DNA of 64,000 nucleotides from Stercorarius parasiticus (GCA_013396915.1 VWZL01000166.1:1732779-1796778); one strand, 5' to 3'. Positions 25,305 to 38,029 are shown, counted from the first letter of the stretch. Numbers and translations: made by a program. The notes: generated by a model not told the origin, from the sequence alone.

Positions 25305-25989
25305 AAGTTTCATTTAAATTCATTTTAAATTCATTAGCAAAAAAAAAATACAAATTATGAAAAAGGGAGGACCTACTGAGAAAGGATCCCTGTCCCATAG
25401 TCAGAGTGAGCATTGCTTTATGCGAGAACCAACAACATGGCAAGTGATAATTCTGTGGTCCTTGGTCTTCCTCCTTATTCAGTAAAAGGCTATCAGAAAT
25501 GCCTCTTCCTCACCTCTGCTAATGGTGGAATCCGCTCAATTTTATTTAATCCAGCTTTTAATTAAACCAGTTCAGTCAAACTTACATCCGTCTTTCATAC
25601 AACTTTTAATCCACATCTTCCAAGACTACCTACGCATAGAAACTGCTCATTTCTTAAGCGGTAAAAGAAGAATATGGGACAGAGATCACAAAGAAATGTG
25701 TCCAGGTCTGTTGGCAGAGCTGACAGCTGAATCCCATTTTCCTAAGTGCCACACCATTGCCCTGGCTACGGAGCCATACTTTCATATTCCTCCCTGTGAA
25801 GTACAGTAGAGCAGTCACACATAAAACACTGGCTGGAAAAATATCTTCAAATATATGAAGAAATGAATGAGGTAACTGATTATTTGTAACAAGCTGAGCT
25901 CTAAAGAAATAACACAGGGTTTTTAACTGTCACATCACCATACTGGCCCTTCTGCACAAAAAAAAAAAAAAAAAAGTCATCCCCATCAC
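25305..25989. other. AT-rich non-coding stretch with an A18 tract
   Basis: No gene is seen. An A18 homopolymer lies at 25958-25975, shortly before the coding-like segment at 25990. A 95-codon plus-strand frame at 25522-25809 has no recognisable features. Confidence 0.5.
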
Positions 25990-26174
25990 CAGGATTCCTT
26001 ATCATCCTTATCAACTTTGCCAACAGCCTCAGCTGACGGACAGAGTACTGAGAAGGTAGGAAGCTTGGGCTGTGTATCCACCCACAGACGTATTCCCTCC
26101 CGGTCAGGTTTGAGGCGTATTTGCAAGGCATACGTGTAGGCAGCTTGCTTCGACACTGCCTGCGCTGTGTCTGC
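25990..26174 (-). other. Coding-like segment bounded by splice-like signals
   Basis: On the minus strand a pyrimidine-rich run ending CTCTCTTCTACCATCAG (AG at 26176-26175) opens a 185-base segment that ends at a possible, weak donor (CCTG followed by GTGATG, exon end 25990). The phase-0 frame stays open throughout, has G/C-rich third positions and encodes a plausible globular peptide with no motif I recognise. A second frame is also open, which weakens the case. CpG is more frequent than in the flanks. It may be an exon, an exon-derived pseudogene fragment, or a conserved element that happens to be open. Confidence 0.22.
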
Positions 26175-26680
26175 CTGATGGTAGAAGAGAGAAGTCTTTG
26201 GAGACGTTGTACAATCTAGCACTATTTATGCACATAAAATTGTGATCACACACTGAAGATAACAAAAATGCAGGGCTTCCTCTGAGCCTAAATCCAATGG
26301 GCAACAAGAAACCTGAAGTGCCAATTGTACATGTCAATACAAGGAACTTTTTAGGATTGATGTTGCTAATGTGCATACTTTTATTTAAAAACTGTTTATC
26401 TCTCTTCTTTTAATTTCACTGCATGAATGGTCTCTCTTGACAAAGAGCTGCCAGTGCTAAATCAATCCTGATTTACTATCCCTGTCACCGGCCACAGAAA
26501 CATAAGATTGAAAACCTGGACTAGTCCAGAAAAGTCTAAATCATTGGATTATTTCACAACATTAGGGAAAAAAACCAACCACACAAAACCCCAAAACCAA
26601 TTACAGCAGCAGACATAGAAGAGACTTACACGGGAATGTTTAAACTCACCACTTCATGTATTAAACATGCAGTTCCAGGG

Positions 26681-26822
26681 ACATTTAATCACTTCATAGA
26701 AATAAAATTTTTAAAAAGTATCTAAGATTGCCTGAAGATTTTCATTAAAGGAGGAGAGCAGCCCAAAAACCAGCCTTGGTGTTAATCTCCTACCCCAGCC
26801 CCTATTGGACAGGCAGAAGCAG
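26681..26822 (+). repeat. Left arm of a long inverted repeat
   Basis: About 142 bases that recur in reverse orientation at 28514-28658. I aligned the two by eye and count roughly 13 substitutions, mostly transitions, and one 4-base indel next to an A run, so about 90% identity. Shared blocks include TAAGATTGCCT, GATTTTCATTAAAGGA and GAGCAGCCCAAAAACCAGCC. Beyond the stated ends the similarity stops. The pair could be two copies of an unclassified interspersed repeat in opposite orientation or a local inverted duplication. Confidence 0.85.
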
Positions 26823-28296
26823 AGGAAGGTACCGTGAACTGGCACAGCAAGGTCAGCAACACCACAGCCCGCAAAAATCTGGTGCTTAGAAAAGACACTA
26901 CCAATGCTCTAAGCCCAAATGTTACACAGATCTGTTTTACAACAGTCTTTAAGGTTGGGAAAGACATACTAGGTGTTGCCTTCTCTGCAGTCTTCACTGT
27001 ACCACCTTCCCCATCCCTCTCGTTATTGAAGAGGAACAGTGATTATTTGAAATAAAACTCTCCAGTATTGCCACACTCCTTGCCTGAAGTGCAACAACAT
27101 TGCTATGAGACCCTCTCAATGTAAAAGAAGAGGGAGACAGATTTTTATGAGCTATTTATTAAATATAAATATTTCATTTCAGCATATGAATTAATTATGT
27201 AGTGGCAGGTAAACTCCAGATGGTGCCAACTTGATTTGAAACTTTAAACAGAAATCTTCTGAGAAACATACTCATATTAGAGAGTTGGGCACATAACTAT
27301 CTTTTGGGGTTCTGAAACTAATTGTTTCCTGAGTTCCTAAAACAACAACAACAACAAAAAAACAACAAAAACCTTTGTTTTCTTGGCATCTGTTAAGTGT
27401 CCCAAAGAACACATCTGCACAAAAGAGAGGTAAGGGAAAGGCAGCAGTAGCAATTGTCAACTTGCAGTCAAAACCCACCCAAACCAGTTAACATGCTCGG
27501 CCAGGATATGGCAAATCTGTGTTCAAGTCTCTCTCCCACCCAGAAAGACTAGAACCTGTCTTGCTCTCCTGGAAGTGAATGAACACCAAGCTGCAGATGA
27601 TCAGAGGAGACATCATCTCAGATTTTTTGTGCTGGCAGTGTTTCAAATTGCATGAAATGCATAAATATGCCCATCTCCATCAGCATCCTATTTCTACCAG
27701 GAGACAGTACCAAAAATTCTGAGACATTGCATGAAAAAACAGCAAGGACAGAATTACCTTCTTCTCCAACAGGCCCAAGCAGACTCCCCAAATACCCCAC
27801 GTAAGCACTTCCCAAGTCAAGGTCATGCTGTTTAATAGCAACCAAAAGACCTACTGTCTCATCGTTTTTTCTCTTTAATTTCTATGTTCTTTTGTCTCTG
27901 AAAGGGTATAATTGGAACAAGCACAGCAAACGGTTCTCCCTCTTCAAAGAGCATCTAAACCACTGAGCTATGGCTTAGCTTTGCACCTAGCTTAGTGCAT
28001 ATTTCCTTTGTGTTTTACACAGTGGAGAAGACGGATAATGTCAACAATTGACATAGATTAATTCCAGTATACCCTATCTCCTGTAGGCTAGGAACTCTTC
28101 CAGGAGAGGAGTGATACACAGCCAAATCATCCTGAGGACATAAAAGAGATAAAACCAGCCTCCCACACTCTGGGTGAATGCCAAGCTTTTCAGAAAAAAA
28201 GTTCCACTCTCCTCTGACCACATACTGTAAATCTATACTTTCAGTTCCTTAGCTTTTGGAAGTATTTAAACAAAACCAGCCTTTTTGTTTTGAATG
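26823..28296. other. Spacer between inverted-repeat arms
   Basis: No gene is seen. There is an (AAC)n microsatellite at about 27340-27370. The rest is unique AT-rich sequence. If both arms are transcribed together, this stretch would be the loop. Confidence 0.55.
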
Positions 28297-28327
28297 CATC
28301 ATTCACTGCATTTTTCAGTGAATGATG
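28297..28327. repeat. Perfect short inverted repeat (12-bp arms)
   Basis: The arms CATCATTCACTG (28297-28308) and CAGTGAATGATG (28316-28327) are exact reverse complements around a 7-base loop (CATTTTT). No flanking terminator-like or tRNA-like structure is seen. It is a simple hairpin-forming sequence of unknown role, lying between the two arms of the longer inverted repeat. Confidence 0.85.
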
Positions 28328-28513
28328 AATTAAAAGCAAAAAAATTAAAACAAAAAAAACCTCTAACCCAAGCATTAGATCTTGTGGCATTTCAATGTAT
28401 GTGAATGCAGCACTTTAAAAAAAAACCAAAAAACCAGTAAGATAAATAGCTATCGAAAGAGGTGGGGTGCAGGTGAAGACTTTTGTCAGTTCTTGCTCTA
28501 CCCAAATAAATAT

Positions 28514-28658
28514 TGCTCCTGCCTGTCTGATAGGGGCTGGAGTAGGAGATTAATGCCGAGGCTGGTTTTTGGGCTGCTCTTTTCCTTTAATGAAAATCTT
28601 TAGGCAATCTTAGATACTTCTTTTTTAAAAATTTTATTTCTATGAACTGATTAAATTG
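28514..28658 (-). repeat. Right arm of a long inverted repeat
   Basis: Reverse-complement partner of 26681-26822 at about 90% identity; see that entry for the alignment. Relative to the left arm it has four extra bases in the A/T run near 28620. The unit begins TGCTCCTGCCTGTCTGA on the plus strand and fades after the TTAAATTGC near 28659. Confidence 0.85.
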
Positions 28659-29033
28659 CTGAGTCTAGTTAGATCAACAGAAAGTCATTAAGTCCAGTAT
28701 ACAACCTCAATACAAGTACAGCTCAGTGGTAAATGTCCAAATGCACAAATCAAAAGACTAGGATAAAAATGCATGGGGTAAAAGTCTGGATGTATCTACC
28801 GGTCTTAGAGTCACTACTAATAAGAAGCACTGAACAAACATTAGGGTGACAATTTGGTAATTCCACAAGGAGAGGTGTCCCAATCCAATAAGTTTTCCTT
28901 CAGACCATTCATGTGCCTGGATGGATGGGACTTCCAAAAACCCACATGTTTAGAAGTCCACGAAGAGGAAGGGCTTGTTGCAAAGCAAGTGCTTACCTAA
29001 GCCAAAGCAAATAAAGTCAAAGCAGTTTTCTTG

Positions 29034-29140
29034 TACTGGACTGGACTGGGAAACCAAGAGTTAGAAATACTGAGCTTCTAATTCTGCCATTGACACCGTG
29101 CATGACACTTTCTGCCCACTTATCCATCTGTACAGTGGCT
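29034..29140 (+). mobile_element. Ancient MIR-like SINE core
   Basis: The order of motifs follows the core and 3' part of MIR-type SINEs: an ACTGGGAAACCAAGAG-like start, a GCTTCTAATTCTGCCATTGACA segment where MIR has its 'ctctgccactaact' motif, GCATGACACTTTCTGCCCAC where MIR has 'gtgaccttgggcaagtcact', and TTATCCATCTGTACAGTGG where MIR has 'tcctcatctgtaaaatggg'. The copy is highly diverged, as expected in birds, where this family has been silent for a very long time. It is in plus orientation with approximate ends. A related CORE-SINE is possible. Confidence 0.6.
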
Positions 29141-32100
29141 TGGATGCAACAGGAACATGCTACGGCATACTTAATATCTCTTAAGTACTATGAAATCCTT
29201 CTGTGAGAGGTGGCAGACAAGCACACTTATTGTCATTACAAATAATTGCAAAATTCTGGTTTCCCATAAAAATCTAAGTACTAACTGTCAGAGACTTCTG
29301 AAGCATAACAGCCTGATTTGTTCTTTGTTTGATTACTTGCGTTTGAATAAAGCATGAAGAAATACCATAAATGTACAAACAGGTTTAATCTAATTTGGAA
29401 GATGGATATTTGAAGACGACGTTACCGTGAATACAACAAATAGCAAAGTCTAGGACACCATTAAGAAAGAGTTGCTCCTCCAGAAAAGCATACAGCACTG
29501 AAAGAGAAAGGAATGACAGGCTTTTGGTTGTTTGGGGGTTTTTTTTGCAGTTGAAGAGCCAGGTATTAAAGTCAGGTACATGATTTAATTTCGCCACTTT
29601 CGGTGTGTGTTCTAGGCATCCAGGTAGACCTCACAGGCAGAAGTTGTATGCGGCACAGCAGCAGGATGCCAGCACCACAGGCTCTAACCATCACTCTGGC
29701 TCCACAGGCACTTCTGTGCCAAGCTGACACACGTGCAGCTCCCAGGCACAAAGGTGGCACATCCCTGCCATCAACTGTCTGCAAAAGCACCCCCAGGCTG
29801 AGGGAGGGCCAAGTCCAGACAAATCTGGCAAGCCTGCACAGACAGGGAGATCAAACACCTTGGAAGAGTCATTTGTTCATGCAGACAGCTTCACAGACAG
29901 GTCTCAGTCCTTCCTCGAGACCCACGTGTTTACAGTCCTCACGAGCAAGGCAATCCCCTTCGAGGAGACATCCAGGGAGTCATTAGCAGTGCTAGAGTAA
30001 CACTTGGAAATGCTGACAATGAAATTACAAGTGCCATTCCTACTGCTGTGAATAAAAGGCTGCCAAGATTTCTCTAGGCAGTATCAGGAAACCAAGTATT
30101 AATTGTCCCTTCATAACCTTGCTTCACATCGTGTTTAAATATTCTCCCTTGAAGGAAAGCCTTTTTGCAAAGGGTCTGTTTCCAAGCCTCACTGGATTTT
30201 CTTTTTTTTTTTTTTTAAAGGCTTGCTGCAGGAACATTTCAAAAGGAAACTTCTTACAAGTTATTAATTTGGCTCCATGAGGCACTTCCAGACAGTGGGA
30301 TATTTGCAGACATTGTTCATTTTTTTCTCCGTCAGATTTGCTTTTGGAAATCTATTTAACTGAATCTATTTAACTGAACTTCAACCTTCATAAGAAATTT
30401 AATATCTTTACAGTCTATTCTCTTGGAAGGGAGCAGATCAACGATTAGTATCCAAGTTAAAACTCCAAAACATGTAACCCGTTATCCTCCTCCCCACCAG
30501 TGAGAGCGCTGCCACCAAATCCAGTACAACTTGTACATTCAGCTGAACACCGAGATTTCTGCCAAGAACTAGCAACCCACATTGTCAAGGCCCTCATCTG
30601 GAGGTCCCAGAACACAGAAGAATATACACTCCTGCTAAAATTAATCAGATTATACATGCTGTATGTGACATTGTCAAGGTAGACAAAAATAAAGCAGTCT
30701 TGTACAGTGTCTCTGCTCCAGATCTGAAAGTTGCCCTCATACCGATTTACACTGTATTGATATATCTTCAGTCCTCTTATTCATCTGAAGCTATGAAATA
30801 ATCTTTTTCTTTGATCCTTGGCAGGAATTTACAGACATACCTCTCATTAATGTCAATGAGATATCATTTCAGTTTCACTGGTTTTAACAAGCAAATATAG
30901 TACACGAGTTTGGTCTTCCTCCTCTTTTCAGTACTTCACACTCGCTTATCAGTCCTGTTAGGATTATTCTCAATGTATCTGCACAGCTGCAATTTAAACA
31001 GTTTTCACATTACAGAAGCTCCCACAACTCTCATGCATCCTTACATGCCCTTGCACAGAAACTCTCAACTTAACTCACATCTTTTTCCAGATGTGTAGTT
31101 TGACACTGAAAAATTAACTCCATTAAACACCTGAGAATTTACATAGTATCATAATAATTTTATATTACCTGTGGCCTTTGCCTGTCCATGTTCTCTACAG
31201 TTCACAGAAAGCTTACCAGCTGCACATGCAGTCTCCTCTGCCTGCTTTCCATCTACATTATGCAACAACCATATGTCTATTAAAAACATTCCCCTAACAC
31301 TCCCCTGACCTAACAACAACAGCAGCCTATTCCAGGGTTGATACCCTACTAAAAAGAGGTGGCATAAACACAAAGGAGAAAGGGTCTGTACACAGGGCAG
31401 CCTGCTGTAATGAGGGGTCACCCACGCTGCACAGGGAATTCCAGAAAGGAGCAGCAAGCTGAACCCTCACATCTCCAGCCTAACATAGAAAAAGGAGAAA
31501 AAGCATGCAAGGAAACAAATTCAGGCAAAAGGGACAGGATGGAAACCTGTATTTCTTCCTAGTAGAAAGGATTTTTTTAACACTTAATTGCAACACACAA
31601 GAAATGGATTTACAGGGCACTTTTAAGTGCAGATGGTATGGTCTTTCCCTTTGCAAATAGGAGAAAGTAAAGAAATGATGGGAGAGGCAAAGTCCATGCA
31701 GGAAGTGGATGTGCCAGGGCTGAATCATAGATGGGACTGAAGAAAGCCTAGAAAAGAAAGAGAAGAGGAGAGTACAGAAAAAGTTAAAGCATTTTGAAAA
31801 GAGAACGGGGACTCAGCAGCCAAGGAAGTGGAAACTATTGCAAATCATTAATTCAGTGACATGCAAAAGAAAGAAGAAAGCCATCCTAAGCCAAGAAGGG
31901 AGGGACGATGGTCCAGAGCAAGGCCGGGAGGAGGAAACCAGGTGAGATCTGTAGGTGGAGAGAGGATTATGTGGCAGCTTGAAGATAAGGTTAAACAGCT
32001 TGAGCTTCAGGCAGCAAGAGATGAGGAGCCAATAAAACAATTCAAGGTAGAGAAGATGATGTGGCTGAAGCAATGAGAAAAGGTGGCAACTATACCTTCA

Positions 32101-33110
32101 GGACAGTGTACAGGAGGGAAAATTAAAAACTCACAAAAGCAAGAATAGAGGAAGCCAGGAAAAAAAAAAAACAAACCAAAAAAACACCCCAGCAGCCGCC
32201 CAGACTCCAGTACTCAAACTGAGAGCTGTGGACACATTTTCAGAGCCAGGATTGATGTTCCCAGATGAATCACCAGTGAGTTCCTTTTGCTTGCTTCCTC
32301 TCCCCACTGCAGCCTATTGTCCGCTTCTCCCAAGCTATCCTTAGGTCACCCACACACAACCTTCTTGGGGCTAAGAGACTGCAAGGAACTGCACCAATCT
32401 CCTCCCCAGTTTCTCCCCAAAGACTTCAATTAGCACTACGGGAGCTCTTGCTGGCTTTGGCTGCACCTGATCTTTTCGTGAGCCACCTTCCCCTCTGCAA
32501 GTGAGGGATAAACCCACAAGCAGAGATGCAGGTAGGAGCCGGGCTGAAGCACACGTGGTCTTCTCAGTCATCTCAAACCAGGCCAGGAGGCTCCTTGCTC
32601 CTCACCAGAATCCTGGAAGTTGTCCAGCACCCACCAAACACCTCACGGGGCAGTAGTGGCAACTTCAGCATGAAAAAAGATACCCTGGGAAGCAAAAGAA
32701 AGCAAAAACAGCCCAAAATTCATGGAGAAGCAACAAGTGTTCCCTCCTCCATCACCTGCTCTGCCTACGAATTGCATACCATCATAAGGATGCCACCAAC
32801 AGCTAGCACGGGTTCATCACGAGCCAATAAAACTTACAGTCAGAGCAGTTTTATACCTTCACCATACCTGCGTAGCAGGTCGCAACACGCTACGGGGCAA
32901 GGGGAATAGGAGCTGACATGTCTTGCCAGAGAGGCACAGGGGTGACGGAGCTGGGAAGTCTCAGTGCAAACACGCTGCTGCCCGGCACCCGCAGTTTCCA
33001 GCGCTTAATCACTGTGGATGGCTATCACAGAAATAAATGCATATTCACAAGCTATTCTTAGCGTTCACCGGAGAGGCGATTACCAAATTACCCAGTTACA
33101 TAATCTCTTT
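29141..33110. other. Non-coding stretch
   Basis: No supportable gene. A T run lies at about 30203-30216 and an A run at 32160-32171. The region at 29600-29990 is less AT-rich and carries a 127-codon plus-strand frame that I judge fortuitous. The purine-rich stretch at 31740-32090 carries overlapping frames on both strands, neither of which looks like a gene. Confidence 0.45.
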
Positions 33111-33114
33111 TATA

Positions 33115-33400
33115 TAATGACTACGATGCTCTTCTCCTTATGCAACACAGAGGGCAACCACGGCCGGCTGAAGTAGCTCCTTCCCCATGGAGAGCTGCAC
33201 CAGCAGCACCGTGGGCGGGCGGGCTGGCTACCACAGGTACACTGATGAGCGACAGGAAGAGCCGACTCGAAGCGACCGAGCTTTTCAGAAGCAGCAATGT
33301 ATAAACATGTACCTTCAGCCTGGGGGAGGCACAAGCAGCCCTGCGCGCACTGTTCCAGAAGATGCATGGAGCGGAGATCGCCTTGGTTGAGATGCCAAAG
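33115..33400. promoter_or_regulatory. Small CpG-enriched patch
   Basis: Within AT-rich surroundings this stretch has many CpG dinucleotides, including CACGGCCGGC near 33159, GTGGGCGGGCGGGC near 33211, and CGACTCGAAGCGACCGAG near 33262. GC-box-like GGGCGGGCGG is present. It could be a minor CpG island or alternative promoter, or simply GC-rich intronic DNA. I see no exon with splice signals attached to it. Confidence 0.25.
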
Positions 33401-33456
33401 TCAAAGGTGTCCAGCACCCTCCAGGCAGCCTGACCCAGCACTCACTAGAAGCAAGT

Positions 33457-33506
33457 GGGATGTCTCCATTGACTTTTAATGGGCTTTGGAAAGGGCCCAG
33501 GATTAG
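33457..33506. repeat. Ancient amniote repeat fragment
   Basis: TCTCCATTGACTTTTAATGG followed by GCTTTGG and AGGGCCC matches the well-known 'cattgacttcaatggg...caggccc' tail of an old interspersed repeat found across turtles, crocodilians and birds. The family name is left open. Only about 50 bases are recognisable. Confidence 0.5.
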
Positions 33507-36500
33507 TGCTTTAATAAAAATAGGAGGTCAAGACTACTACAGAATTAAAACAAGCTTAATCCAAATGCTCCTGGCTTTGTGCCATGGCCATGCCCGCAGT
33601 TTCCCCATGCACAGGGAAAGCCAGGTGAAGCTGCAACCAAAATGGGTTCCCACAGGGCACCTCATGATGGACACACACATGGGGAGCTGGCAGCACGGGT
33701 CAGCACAGTCACTCCAGAAGTTTCACCCACTGGAAGATTTTGGGCATACCCCAGTGCATCTCCTAGAGCATTTTCAGGGTGTCATTCAATGCCTTCTAGG
33801 AACACTGCAGACATCTACGCTGACAATTGCCAGCTACAGGGTGTAACAAGACCCAATTTACTAACATTCACCTAGTGCTTTAATTAGCCAGCATCAAAAG
33901 TACTACCTGCAGTAACTGAGAAGCACAACTTAAGTCCTGGATTTCAGAAAACACAGCCTCTGAGATCTGCAGATCACCTGTGAATCCTGGGACACTTTTC
34001 CATTACCACGCTATGAGTTCGGCATTAAGCTCAGCTAGCTGCACACTGTTGCCATTAAGGGAAAAATCCAAAACTCTGAAGCCCCTCAACAGCAAGACAT
34101 TAACACTGCTAAAAAGCCAAGTCCTAGTTTTGTAAATACCAAAGGAACCGAAGACAGAACAAAGTAACGACTTTGATCTCAATTCACCTCTTCCAAATGA
34201 CACTCAAATCCAAAGGCATCTGCCTTAGCTTTTTCTCAGGGTTACGCAACTGGTAGTATTTGGCCATTATTTGGCACTTACTGCCTCCTCTGCTACCTAG
34301 TGTCCCTAGAAATACAAGTCATCCCAAGCAATACACAGGCAAACCCCGAGCCTTAATGTGGCACGATATGCTTTACGCAGGGAGACACATGCGCCAGTTT
34401 GGGAATAAAGACTGCTATCATTTCAGTTATAGAAAAAAAAAATTAACGAAGCATCTTAATGTTATCTTACACTATCTCAAACTACAGGATGACCCAGTTC
34501 TGAAGAGGTTTAACCCAATCCCATAAGCTATTATTACTTCAGTATGACAGCACGGAGATGCTAGTTGCCTCAGTCAAAAAGCAGATCAGAGCGGAACAGG
34601 GGTCCGTCACGCAAAACCCCATTGCACGTGGTAGTGCCCATCACAACAGCACTGCTGATAGCTCGGGAACGGCAGGCATCCTCAGCACTATTGCTGCTCA
34701 AACCATTGAAAACCATGATTCTTGCTGGGGATATTTCTTTGGGGTAATCAAGACAGCACTGAAGATAGGAGCAGCTCATGTCAGCCTTAAAAAGAAAAGT
34801 GAACAATGTAAAAGTCCATGTGAAATCCTGCCAAACTTAATGGCATTTGAATAAATGAAAGAGGACTTTTATACCCATTGCCCTTCCTGTACCGGGTTGA
34901 ACCCACTGCTCCAAATGTGGTGGGGAAATAGGGCCCTGAGCTGTAAACTCGCACTGTAAGAGAGCCAGCCAGTGAATTCCTGGATCTCACTTACACCAGC
35001 ATTGAGATAATTATCTGTAGCAATGAGCAATACATTTTTCCTCTGAGAAGCAGAAATGAAAGAGAACACTCGCTTGACTCATCCTTCCCTGGTTCTCCCA
35101 CCAAGAGCTGAAGCACGCTTACAGTCACCCGCCAGAGCGAGAAGCGCCTGCACCGACTTTCTGCATTTACAGAGATATTGCGGGGAACGCTAAAAGGAAT
35201 CTGCCATGTTAACAGGTTTTCTATCCACTTCGGTGAAGACATTTAATAAAATTGGGAGAAATGAATCACTGAGTTACACCTGGGCAATTCCCCAGGTAGA
35301 GACTGCTACACTGCCTGTTATCATACTGTCATGCCTAAATAGGAGTCACTATGCGGTACAAGCACTTTCATTTCAATCTGTTGCGTCTACACTAAAGGGA
35401 CCGTATTAAAACCAGTGTGGTATAAACAACTAGACTTCTCGGGTTAGCTAAGGCATGCCTCCTGTCCAGAAAGGGACAAATACAGACTACTCAGGCCAGG
35501 ACACACAAGAGAATGTCCTCGGCCTATCTACATTCATCAGGTGCAAACAGACACAAATATGCCAGCAAAAAACCCAAGTTGACAGTAACTTAAAAACAAG
35601 CCAGCCTTTGCTACTCCAGCCATTAGCTTTTTTGTTGTTGTTGTTGCTAATATACATTCACTGACAGAGCTCTTAGTTTCTTGAAGACTTAAACCTTCTA
35701 GATCACAGGCACACTACCAGCTCTTAACCCCATGGTAGCACAAGTCTGTCCCTGCTGCCAACACCAAGCTAAGCAGAGTAGGTATACAAAAGCATCACCC
35801 TCCCTTAGGTGTCGGTGCCATTTAGCCCCAAGAAGACAAAAGTGCAACAAAATGCTCCTCTCACATCAAGTGTAAGGCTCTTGAAACACGTGCTGCCTGT
35901 GGTCTTCAGTCTGCCGTCAATGAGACCCCTGCCACCCTCCCACATGCTCACCTTCCTCTCATAATAATTTCATTTCAGGGTCCTCCAGTTCCTCCTCCTC
36001 TAAGGAAGGATCCAAACAGACTGTAATGCATGTAACTAGAAAGGCATAAAAATACATTAAATGTACTTGCCTTAACTTAGTGTATCAGAAAGACAGATTT
36101 GTACAGGTATGGGCTGCATACTTGGGGTCCATGATCCTCACCACCAATTCCATCAGCTCAAGACCGGAGAAGGAAGGATCCGCCCTCAAAAGTATTGTCA
36201 GCTACTTGGTTGCATGATGCCCACCAACATCAGAGGCAGAAGACTAAGCCAACTGGCACACCATCATTCCTACTCTGGCAGGAAAGGAACAGGCTGCATC
36301 CATAAGGCTCAAGTGCAGCCAGGGCTGAAGTCAGGGCACTCTCCCACCACCCTGCTTCAGCACCCTTCTAAAACAGCCACTTTCTACTGTCATCTACCTT
36401 TGAACCTAAGGTGCAGATCACTTCATGGTTACTTACAATGAAAGGGATACAGCTAAAATAGGTTGGGGTTTTCTTTCCCCCAAACCTCCAGACAAGAGAG

Positions 36501-38029
36501 ACAGAGGGAATGGCACGCTGGAGGACTGCTGAGTTCACAGTTACCCACCAGCTGGACTAGAGGACAATGGTCCCTGCCGCTCTGCAGCTGATGGTGGATC
36601 TTCCCTGGGGGTATGGTCTCCAGCCATAACCCTCTCCTGCCCCACGGACAAAAAAGGCTGGGAGGTCATTAGCTCCAGGTTGAGAACTTCTGCTCTGATG
36701 GACACCTGGCAAATGATGTGGGAAAACAACAGGACACCATCTAGAGAAGTTAGTCTTAACCAACAGCATCTTTCAGGGGAAAAGAAGAAACAGACTCAGC
36801 TAGCCTTCCCTTCTAGCATTGTACGGAAAAGGTCTGTAGGATCTTCCTTGTTGACAATGCAGTATTGTCTGTCCTGTAACTCCCATTAGGTGACATTTAA
36901 TGTACTAAAACAAGCACGCTACCAAAATGGGCAGTCCCACTCCAAATCATACATTCCCTTCTCCTCCCTTGCAGCAAGTTTCATGACACTACCACTGCAC
37001 AGACTTCTGCTGAACCAATGGAAAACCATTCCCTCTCATTTTTTTCCCCATCCTCTTTTTGGTGGCTTAGTCTTCCTTAGCATCAGTGGGTTGATCTGAT
37101 TCCTCCACAGCCACATAGTCACCAGACCTGTGGCAGCACACAGCCAGCAGAACAAGGGGTTAAGGACCACCCTTGCCAGCAACAGCCCACCTCTGCATTG
37201 GATCAGACCCAGATTAGAAACCACTTCTTGCTAAATCCTTTCCTTCTAAAAATCTACCAGACTGAAAGCTGAGTCATCGAGAAAGAGGAAGACATTTTTA
37301 GTCGAGTTATTTAAAACACGGGTTAACACCTATTTAGTGCGAAGCTGAAGACACACTTGAGAAGAAAGACATTTTTAACTCAGCAGTGAAAAATTTTCCA
37401 CTTAATATGTGAGAAACCTGTCAAGATACATTGTTCTCAAAAAGAAAAAAAAAAAAAGAAAATAAAAAGAAAAAAGAAAGCATTCAACAAACCCAGACTC
37501 CCCTCTCATGCTCCCTCGAAATACCAGGCATGGAATTTTATCTCATGTATTAACTTACTGATGTCAGGAAAGCGATAATATCCACTATTTAAGACTTTAT
37601 CTTTCCCTTGTCTTGGAAGTGCTGTTTAACGCCTATGATCCCCGGCTGTGTCCCCAGCCTTCAGACAGACCTAACATTTGTCGCTCAAGAGGCATTATTT
37701 GAGCAAAGAAAAAAATTATTGTTTTAGGAAGGCTTTGCCTCTTGTTAGTCAGAAGAAAGTTTGTATTTGCCGTAATAAACCCTGACAGGGTTTCAACAAA
37801 GCATTCATCGAAACACAAAAACTGTGGAAACAGCTGCATTGCTGAGCATACAAAGCAATGCAGCATTTTCAAAAATTAGGCTTAAAAATTCAAAAATGCT
37901 ACCTTTCTGTAATTTTTTTTTATTTATATGGATTTTACTTTCTATCAAAACAGACCTAAAGTACATCAGTAGCCACCTTGTCTCAGCAAGAAATAAGAAA
38001 TTTTAATTTTAAATTCTGTAGCATAAACT
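33507..38029. other. Non-coding stretch
   Basis: No supportable gene. There is a (GTT)n tract at 35630-35645 and an A/G-rich low-complexity run at 37437-37480. Open frames up to 128 codons near 33460-33875 overlap in two plus-strand frames and carry no recognisable domain. Confidence 0.45.

Noticed and set aside
29603..29986. 127-codon plus-strand ORF in a GC-richer stretch
   Set aside because: Explained by lower stop-codon frequency in GC-richer DNA. No domain or splice support.
31861..32076. Plus-strand ORF with a coiled-coil-like Lys/Glu-rich tail
   Set aside because: It lies in purine-rich DNA with an open frame opposite. Part of it (GATGAGGAGCCAATAAAAC) vaguely resembles an old interspersed repeat, but not enough to call.
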